A stretch of 29,660 nt of DNA, taken from assembly GCA_947522695.1 (NCBI GenBank), contig CANNTX010000011.1, positions 1-29,660 of the forward strand. The letters are read 5' to 3'. Below the pieces are notes generated by a model that was not told the origin of the DNA, did no database searches, and saw only the letters and a program-made list of their open reading frames with translations. The DNA is from an uncultured Bacilli bacterium (GTDB lineage: Bacteria; Bacillota_I; Bacilli_A; RF39; UBA660). The translations under genes were made by a program, and so were the position numbers. Positions within the stretch are counted from its first letter, which is position 1. Each line of letters starts with the position of its first letter. Positions 24,739 through 29,660 of the stretch are shown in pieces.

Positions 24739-24758
24739 TTCTTTTCTATTTTCTTTTT
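24721..24758 (+). terminator. Terminator of ileS, overlapping its stop codon
   Basis: ATAGAAAAGA (24721-24730) and TCTTTTCTAT (24740-24749) form a perfect 10-bp stem; the stop codon lies in the 9-nt loop. TTTCTTTTT follows. Confidence 0.85.
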
Positions 24759-24819
24759 CGACAAATTATTCTTAATTTATATTATATTCTATAAGTGTGA
24801 TAGGAAAGGAAATAGAATT

Positions 24820-25035
24820 ATGATTGGAAAAGTAAAATGGTTTAATAATAACCTAGGATATGGATTTATTGAATGTAAAGGATTAAGTGATATATTTATT
24901 CACTATTCTAATATTCAAATGAAAGGTTATAAAACATTAAAAGAAGGTGATACTGTAAATTTTAAACTTATTGAAACTTCTAAGGGATTACAAGCAGAAA
25001 ATGTAAGTTTAATAGCGTTAACTGTAAATGCATAA
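24820..25035 (+). CDS. Cold-shock domain protein (CspA family)
   Basis: 71 residues, a single cold-shock domain. It opens GKVKWFNNNLGYGFIE (RNP1 is normally K-G-F/Y-G-F-I-x; here LGYGFIE) and continues with DIFIHYSNI, the RNP2-type motif. Acts as a single-strand nucleic-acid chaperone. The usual F-N-x-x-K-G-Y-G-F motif carries N-N-L-G-Y-G-F here, i.e. the Lys of RNP1 is replaced by Leu. AAAGGAA precedes the ATG. The leader looks short, without the long 5' UTR of cold-induced csp genes, but a clean promoter was not assigned. Confidence 0.92.
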   Translation: MIGKVKWFNNNLGYGFIECKGLSDIFIHYSNIQMKGYKTLKEGDTVNFKLIETSKGLQAENVSLIALTVNA

Positions 25036-25048
25036 AATACTATAATTT

Positions 25049-25076
25049 AGCACTTAACCAAAAAAAGTGCTTTTTT
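25049..25076 (+). terminator. Intrinsic terminator of the csp gene
   Basis: AGCACTT (25049-25055) with AAGTGCT (25065-25071), 9-nt loop, then a run of T. Confidence 0.82.
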
Positions 25077-25162
25077 AATTTAATATTCACTTTACACTAA
25101 CACATCTATCAAAAAATAGTCATTTAAATACATTTATGTTAAAATGTTAATGAGGTGACAAT

Positions 25163-26614
25163 ATGTCTTTATCTAATATTAATAAAAAAATCACAATAGA
25201 ATTTTTACAACAACCTGAAAACCTTTACTTTGAAAGAAAATCTGCAAAAACAGATTTGAAAACCGTTGCTAATGAGGTTATGGCACTAGCTAATGCTCAA
25301 GGCGGAATAGTGGCACTTGGTATTGCAGATAATGGAAACATAGAAGGATTTAAAAAATATGGAATAGATAAATTAAATGAAGCACAGAAAATAGTTTCAG
25401 CATACTTAAAGCCAACACCAATTTGCAATTGTGAAATAATAAATATGAATAATTCTAAAGGTGAAGTTGATACTATAATTTTATATCATGTAGAACCATC
25501 TATGAATAGAGTAATTAGAAATGTTAAGGATGAGGTTTTTTGCAGACAAGGAGATTCCTCTATTAAACTAACATATGATCAAATAAAAAGTTTAGAATAC
25601 GATAGAAATGAAACTAATTTCGAAAATCAAATTGTTTGGGATTCTAGTATGGATGATATCGATACAGAAGTAGTTGGCATTTTTAAGAAAAAAATTGATA
25701 CAGATGCTGATGATATTTCAGTATTAAAAGCAAGAGGTTATATTAGAGAAATTAAGGGCGAATTAAAATTTACTAATGCAGGTATGCTTTTATTTGGCAA
25801 AAATCCATCAATATATTTTCCTTGCTCTCGTTTAAGAGTAATTAAATTTGAAGGTAATGATTTCCAAATAGGAACTTCAATGAATGTAATAAAAGAAAAG
25901 ACTTTTGATAAAAATTTATATAAAATTTTAAACGAAGCTAAGGATTTTATTAATTCCCAATTAAGAGAATTTAGTTATTTAAATTCAAATGGTGTTTTTG
26001 AAAAACATCCTGAATATCCTGAATTTGCATGGTATGAAGGAATCGTAAATGCCGTAACTCATAGAGATTATTCTAATAGTGGAGAGCAAATAATAGTTAA
26101 AATATATAATAATAGAATGGAAATATCTTCTCCTGGCAAACTTGGTGGTTTTGTGACATTAGATACAATGAAAGTTAAAAGATATTCAAGAAATCCGCAG
26201 ATAGCAAGAGCATTAGTTGAATTTGGCATTGTAAGAGAATTAAATGAAGGTGTAAAAAGAATTTATAAGGAAATGCATGACTACAACTTGAATGATCCAG
26301 ATTATTCTGAACCAGATCGTAATTCTGTATTGCTTGTTTTAGATAATGATATAGAAAATAGATCTAATGTAAACAATGCTTCATCAAATGAAACAGTAAA
26401 AAATATTTGGAATCTATTAACGTATCCTGAACAAAAAGCTATCGAATTCATTATTAATAACAATGGTGCAACAAGAGAAGAAATTGGTAATATAATAGGC
26501 AGAAGTAAAACTACTACTGTAGCATTGTTAAACAGATTAATAGAAAAAGAATTAATAATATGGACTGGTACTACCAAGAATGATGCTTATGGAAAATATG
26601 TCATAAAACAATAA
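25163..26614 (+). CDS. AlbA/Schlafen-domain ATP-binding regulator with C-terminal winged helix
   Basis: 483 residues. The N-terminal AlbA_2 (Schlafen-like) domain starts at YFERKSAKTD (22-31) with the conserved E-x-K and continues to NAQGGIVALGIADNG (44-58). The middle has a GHKL-type ATPase segment: WYEGIVNAVTHRDYSN (about 291-306, N-box with the H-R-D-Y signature), then IYNNRMEISSPGKLGG (about 314-329) and RNPQIARALVEFGIVRELNEGVKRI. A winged helix (EKAIEFIINNNGATREEIG-like, from about 414) ends the protein. Such genes are often called 'divergent AAA-4' or RecG-like and are frequent, mobile cargo in gut Firmicutes; biochemical role is unsettled. An extended -10 (TGTTAAAAT, 25137-25145) precedes GAGGTGA and the ATG. 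Tandem 10-bp repeats follow immediately after the stop. Confidence 0.88.
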   Translation: MSLSNINKKITIEFLQQPENLYFERKSAKTDLKTVANEVMALANAQGGIVALGIADNGNIEGFKKYGIDKLNEAQKIVSAYLKPTPICNCEIINMNNSKGEVDTIILYHVEPSMNRVIRNVKDEVFCRQGDSSIKLTYDQIKSLEYDRNETNFENQIVWDSSMDDIDTEVVGIFKKKIDTDADDISVLKARGYIREIKGELKFTNAGMLLFGKNPSIYFPCSRLRVIKFEGNDFQIGTSMNVIKEKTFDKNLYKILNEAKDFINSQLREFSYLNSNGVFEKHPEYPEFAWYEGIVNAVTHRDYSNSGEQIIVKIYNNRMEISSPGKLGGFVTLDTMKVKRYSRNPQIARALVEFGIVRELNEGVKRIYKEMHDYNLNDPDYSEPDRNSVLLVLDNDIENRSNVNNASSNETVKNIWNLLTYPEQKAIEFIINNNGATREEIGNIIGRSKTTTVALLNRLIEKELIIWTGTTKNDAYGKYVIKQ

Positions 26615-26620
26615 TTTGGC

Positions 26621-26670
26621 TGAACAGCTCCGAACAGAACTGAACAGCTCCGAACAGGACTGAACACCTT
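26621..26670 (+). repeat. Five 10-bp tandem repeats after the AlbA-type gene
   Basis: GAACAG recurs at 26622, 26632, 26642 and 26652, with a fifth diverged copy GAACAC at 26662, each followed by four bases alternating between CTCC and A/G-ACT. Units are exactly one helical turn apart; equivalently a 20-bp unit repeated 2.5 times. It begins 6 bp after the upstream gene's stop. Confidence 0.82.
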
Positions 26671-26740
26671 TTAAAGAAGTTATTAATTTTTTCAAAAAAA
26701 TAAAAAAAACAAGGCAAAACGTAAATAAGTAACTTAATTC

Positions 26741-26995
26741 ATGAATCAAAAGATATTAATGTTTAAAAGATGCACATGTAGTGCAGTTACAATTGATAGT
26801 GGATACAAATACTTAAAAAATTGAAAATATAAGTGATCATGAAAAATTATCTAAATATGGTAATTTCTATAGAAAGTGATAAAAATGAGATACGATTTTA
26901 ACAATTGGAACGTTGAACTAATACAAGAACCAAATAAATTATTAAAAAAATTAACTGAATTTAACTTAAAAGATAAAAGAATAAATAATTCTTAA
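26741..26995 (+). pseudogene. Frameshifted remnant of a small protein gene
   Basis: Protein-like fragments follow each other in different frames: RCTCSAVTIDSGYKYLKN (from ATG 26741), then SDHEKLSKYGNFYRK, then SDKNE, then RYDFNNWNVELIQEPNKLL through KRINNS (ATG 26885 to TAA 26995). The fragments are contiguous and sensible as one ~85-residue protein with an N-terminal C-x-C segment, but at least three frame changes and stops interrupt it. The last 36-codon frame has a weak AGTGAT upstream and might still be read. I do not know the family. Confidence 0.5.
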
Positions 26996-27062
26996 AATTA
27001 GTTTTCATTAAAATTATGATAATAAAAAAGTATATATGTTTGTACATTTGTATTAAATTCTA

Positions 27063-27071
27063 TGATATAAT
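27063..27071 (+). promoter_or_regulatory. Extended -10 promoter of hpf
   Basis: TGATATAAT (TG at 27063-27064, TATAAT at 27066-27071) without a clear -35 at the right distance. Confidence 0.55.
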
Positions 27072-27096
27072 ATACGTAGGGAGAGTGATAAATAAT

Positions 27097-27618
27097 ATGG
27101 AAATTAATATTAGAGGAGATAAGTTAAAAGTAACCGATGCCATCAGAAATCATATTACTGAAAAAATAGGTAAACTTGATAAATACTTTGGTGAAGACGC
27201 ACACATAAGATGTAGTGTTGTTATCAAAGTAAAAGATAAAGACCAAATTATCGAAGTAACTATTCCGACTGACAAATTTACATTAAGAGCAGAAGAAAAA
27301 CATGCTGATCTATATGCTGCAACTGATTTAGTTGTTGATAAATTAGAAGGTCAAATAAGAAAACATAAAGCAAAATTAAAAAAATATAAAACATTTGCCC
27401 CAGTTATTAATGATACAACTGACATAGTTGATGAACCAGAAGAAAAGATTGTAAAAAGAAAAATTTTAGAAATTAAACCAATGGACGAAGAAGAAGCTAT
27501 TTTACAAATGGAACTAATTGATCATGACTTCTTTGTATTTAACAATGTTAATGAAGGATGTATCTCTGTTTTATATAAAAGAAAAGATGGTGCTTACGGA
27601 ATAATTGATACAAAATAA
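27097..27618 (+). CDS. hpf: Long-form ribosome hibernation promoting factor
   Basis: 173 residues. The N-terminal S30AE/RaiA domain (MEINIRGDKLKVTDAIRNHITEKIGKLDKYF, then VIKVKDKDQIIEVTI and a basic helix RKHKAKLKKYK) occupies about residues 1-105. An acidic linker follows. The C-terminal dimerisation domain (KRKILEIKPMDEEEAILQMELIDHDFFVF) to residue 173 makes it the long form, which joins two 70S ribosomes into 100S dimers in stationary phase. ATG at 27097 is preceded by AGGGAGAG; a longer frame from 27016 reads through the promoter and is rejected. Confidence 0.94.
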   Translation: MEINIRGDKLKVTDAIRNHITEKIGKLDKYFGEDAHIRCSVVIKVKDKDQIIEVTIPTDKFTLRAEEKHADLYAATDLVVDKLEGQIRKHKAKLKKYKTFAPVINDTTDIVDEPEEKIVKRKILEIKPMDEEEAILQMELIDHDFFVFNNVNEGCISVLYKRKDGAYGIIDTK

Positions 27619-27650
27619 AAATGTAGAATTTAACCTCTACATTTTTTATT
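27617..27650. terminator. Bidirectional terminator between hpf and the convergent gene
   Basis: AAAAATGTAGA (27617-27627) and TCTACATTTTT (27636-27646) form an 11-bp stem with an 8-nt loop; T-rich runs follow on both strands. Confidence 0.85.
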
Positions 27651-27655
27651 ATAAT

Positions 27656-29404
27656 TTATTTTTTTTTAACTAACACTTTATTTGTAGTATTATTTCTATC
27701 TTCAGGTATATCGTATTTTTTGATTAAATTTACTTTATCATTATTAATATAAAATAATGAGTAATTACTTCTGTCTCTAACTAATTGTTCATAATCTTCG
27801 ACTTCGACAATGTAATATCCTAATTTTTCAACAGACATACCATATTTTCTAGCTGTACTACTATATTCATCCTCAATTAATAAAGCTTCATCTTTAAGTT
27901 TATTTAATTCTTCTAATATACATTCATTATTCATATTTTTAGATTCTATTTGATTATTTAATCTATTCATTATTCTTTTAATATCGTTAAGATCATATAC
28001 TCTTAATAAAATAGCTAAAACATCCAATAATGCTCCAAGCACAGCTCCACCAATTGTAAATGGAATAATATATTTAGTACTAATTCTACTGTCAGATTTA
28101 TCTTGATATGTTTCTATAACTAGTGTACTTTTATCAGTTGTATTTTCTCCGATCTTTAGTGTATCAGTAGCTTCAGTATATTGATATTTGAATTTAATAT
28201 TACTATCAACTTTACCATTTGTATCATGAATACCTTCTTGAGAATCTCCTGTAGTAGCAATAAAAGGAGTATTAGAAGAACTAACATAATCATATGCTTT
28301 AACATTTCTAACGTATCCTTCACCAACTGGATTTTTTCTCCAAGGATCACAAACCAATACAGTAGCAGCATAAGTAGTTACCTTATCATCATATTCATAA
28401 CTTATATCACCAATCACATTACCAGTGTTTAAATCAACAGTTCTTGTAATTGTTTTATATTCAGTAATTTTATCAGATTTAGCTTTACCAATTAAACAAC
28501 CAGCACTAATTGTTATAACTGGAACAAGTACAATTGAACAAGCTTTAGAAATAAGCAAAGCCTTATTAACTCTTAAATTTTTAATTAATCCTTTATTATT
28601 TTTAAGTTCTTCTTCTAGAGCATTTCTTTTTGAAATTAATCTATTATTTTTCTTATTAATTTCAAGAATAGCATCTCTTTTTCTTTCTTGATATTCTGAA
28701 TTAGTTTCACCTACTGTTTTAAGAGCTACTTTTTTTATAACATCTAATGTTAAATAATCATATCCTAACCCTTCAGTGTTAATTCCTTTTAATTCTTCAT
28801 CAATAATATCTTCCTGCGATAGTTTGTTTAAATCTTTAGCTAATAATCTAGCAATATTCTCTTTAATACTGCTATTATTTAATTTCATAATATAATTAAA
28901 AACATCATTTCTTTCAAATATCTCTTCATATAATATTACATTATAAATAGCCTGATAAGCGTTATTAACTAATCCTTTTTCTTGATCATTAAGATTGTTT
29001 CTTAAATTATTTATGGCAGTAACCAATTTTAAAGTTTGTTCGATTACTTCATTAATATTATCACTGTTAATATTTCTAATTTGAATACTAATTTTAGATG
29101 TTAATAAATATATCTCATATAAAGGCATTAAATTATTTTCAATTTTCTCCTGTAATTCATACAATCTTTTTATATAACTATCATATATAAGACTTTCATA
29201 ATCAAGTTGCATACCTTCATATAACATCTTATTAGAAAAACTAGAATCATTACTAGCATCATCAATAATTTTATCTAATTCTTTTTTATATTCACTAATA
29301 TCAAATATTTTATTAATTTTATTAAAAATTCCTTCTAAATTTTTAACCATTGCATCATATTTTTGATAACCTCTAGTTAAATCAATATCATTAAATTTAT
29401 TCAT
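27656..29404 (-). CDS. Two-transmembrane coiled-coil protein, unknown function
   Basis: 582 residues from ATG 29404, preceded by AGGGGGA; an ATG in frame at 29461 overlaps the promoter. The first ~300 residues are charged, helical and rich in coiled-coil heptads (NKFNDIDLTRGYQKYDAMVKN, then YQERKRDAILEINKKNNRL). A membrane helix (KACSIVLVPVITISAGCLIG) follows. Then comes an outside segment of about 130 residues, Thr/Tyr-rich, with DPWRKNPVGEGYVRNVKAYD, and a second helix (IPFTIGGAVLGALLDVLAILL). A cytoplasmic tail of ~100 residues is again coiled coil (RIMNRLNNQIESKNMNNEC). I do not recognise the family. Both ends lie in the cytoplasm, so it may sense or scaffold across the membrane (inference). 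It is monocistronic, with its own strong promoter. Confidence 0.82.
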   Translation of the reverse strand: MNKFNDIDLTRGYQKYDAMVKNLEGIFNKINKIFDISEYKKELDKIIDDASNDSSFSNKMLYEGMQLDYESLIYDSYIKRLYELQEKIENNLMPLYEIYLLTSKISIQIRNINSDNINEVIEQTLKLVTAINNLRNNLNDQEKGLVNNAYQAIYNVILYEEIFERNDVFNYIMKLNNSSIKENIARLLAKDLNKLSQEDIIDEELKGINTEGLGYDYLTLDVIKKVALKTVGETNSEYQERKRDAILEINKKNNRLISKRNALEEELKNNKGLIKNLRVNKALLISKACSIVLVPVITISAGCLIGKAKSDKITEYKTITRTVDLNTGNVIGDISYEYDDKVTTYAATVLVCDPWRKNPVGEGYVRNVKAYDYVSSSNTPFIATTGDSQEGIHDTNGKVDSNIKFKYQYTEATDTLKIGENTTDKSTLVIETYQDKSDSRISTKYIIPFTIGGAVLGALLDVLAILLRVYDLNDIKRIMNRLNNQIESKNMNNECILEELNKLKDEALLIEDEYSSTARKYGMSVEKLGYYIVEVEDYEQLVRDRSNYSLFYINNDKVNLIKKYDIPEDRNNTTNKVLVKKK

Positions 29405-29432
29405 CGTTATTCCCCCTAACAAATGTGTAACT

Positions 29433-29461
29433 ATTTTAGCATAAAATGACAAAAAAGTCAA
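29433..29461 (-). promoter_or_regulatory. Promoter of the two-TM coiled-coil protein
   Basis: On the minus strand TTGACT (29461-29456), 17-bp spacer, TAAAAT (29438-29433), with a TG before the -10. Confidence 0.75.
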
Positions 29462-29544
29462 ATCACTTGTTCGTGTTGATAGTGTTTACAAAGTCGGGGA
29501 AATATGCAATTTTACGTATAGTCGTAAATTATTGTATAAAAAAA

Positions 29545-29612
29545 GTGGTTAAACCTTAAAATTTTACTTTATAATTAAGTTGTAACAATAAATTAGAAAG
29601 TAGGTTAACCAC
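29545..29612. repeat. Inverted repeat whose right arm abuts the next gene's start
   Basis: GTGGTTAA (29545-29552), then a bulged A and CCT, pairs with AGG and TTAACCAC (29602-29612). A TATAAT lies between the arms at 29570-29575. The right arm ends one base before the ATG at 29613. Confidence 0.65.
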
Positions 29613-29660
29613 ATGAATATTATACCAATTTTTTATGATTTTACAAATATTTTTAACGAA
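29613..29660 (+). CDS. Start of an unidentified gene, cut by the window end
   Basis: Only 16 codons are visible (MNIIPIFYDFTNIFNE). AAAGTAGG lies about 9 nt upstream of the ATG. Too short to identify. The upstream inverted repeat straddling the promoter is a pattern used by some insertion sequences, so it may be a transposase, but that is a guess. Confidence 0.45.
   Translation, partial: MNIIPIFYDFTNIFNE

Noticed and set aside
28156..28691. Several hydrophobic frames on either strand inside the two-TM protein gene
   Set aside because: Shadows of the AT-rich coding strand with no ribosome sites.
1..29660. Mycoplasma-type code (TGA = Trp)
   Set aside because: rnr ends with TGA exactly at the expected C-terminus, Trp is encoded by TGG throughout, and no conserved Trp falls on TGA.

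Overview
The window is very AT-rich, with compact genes, strong Shine-Dalgarno sites and near-consensus -35/-10 promoters. TGA is a true stop (it ends rnr) and Trp is TGG, so this is the standard bacterial code and not that of Mycoplasma. A rubrerythrin, a T-box in front of ileS, a FemAB-type ligase, a YfhO-family membrane protein and a secG-rnr-smpB cluster point to an anaerobic Bacilli-type Firmicute. It is probably an uncultured gut lineage near RF39 or Erysipelotrichales (inference).

Region 1 (1-13 kb) is mostly housekeeping: the end of an exported protein, tRNA-Cys(GCA), a KilA-N protein, a lipid kinase convergent with a YfhO-like protein, typA, a small membrane protein, rubrerythrin, an AAA/DUF4143 ATPase behind five tandem 22-23 bp repeats, a FemAB-like ligase, and enolase.

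Region 2 (13.0-17.5 kb) is accessory DNA and holds the most striking system. An exported protein with a SipW/TasA-like N-terminus and a C-terminal DUF6273-like (C-type-lectin-fold type) domain ends in a ~123-bp segment (14178-14300). That segment reappears, A-rich, 310 bp downstream (14610-14732). There are no indels, and 19 of 24 differences fall on adenines of the downstream copy. This is the signature of a diversity-generating retroelement: a variable region (VR) plus a template repeat (TR). No reverse transcriptase lies in the window, so the cassette is either served in trans or a relic. Hairpins and a 17-bp direct repeat surround the TR. Next come the 3' remnant of a Fic gene and a type IV AbiEi/AbiEii toxin-antitoxin operon, whose promoter sits inside a 50-bp two-part palindrome.

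Region 3 (17.6-25.1 kb) is core again: a Thr-linker membrane protein, secG, rnr, smpB (overlapping rnr), T-box-controlled ileS, and a cold-shock protein.

Region 4 (25.1-29.7 kb) has an AlbA/Schlafen-type ATP-binding regulator followed by five 10-bp repeats, a frameshifted small gene, long-form hpf, an unknown 582-residue two-TM protein, and the start of a gene whose initiation site is in an inverted repeat, possibly an insertion sequence.
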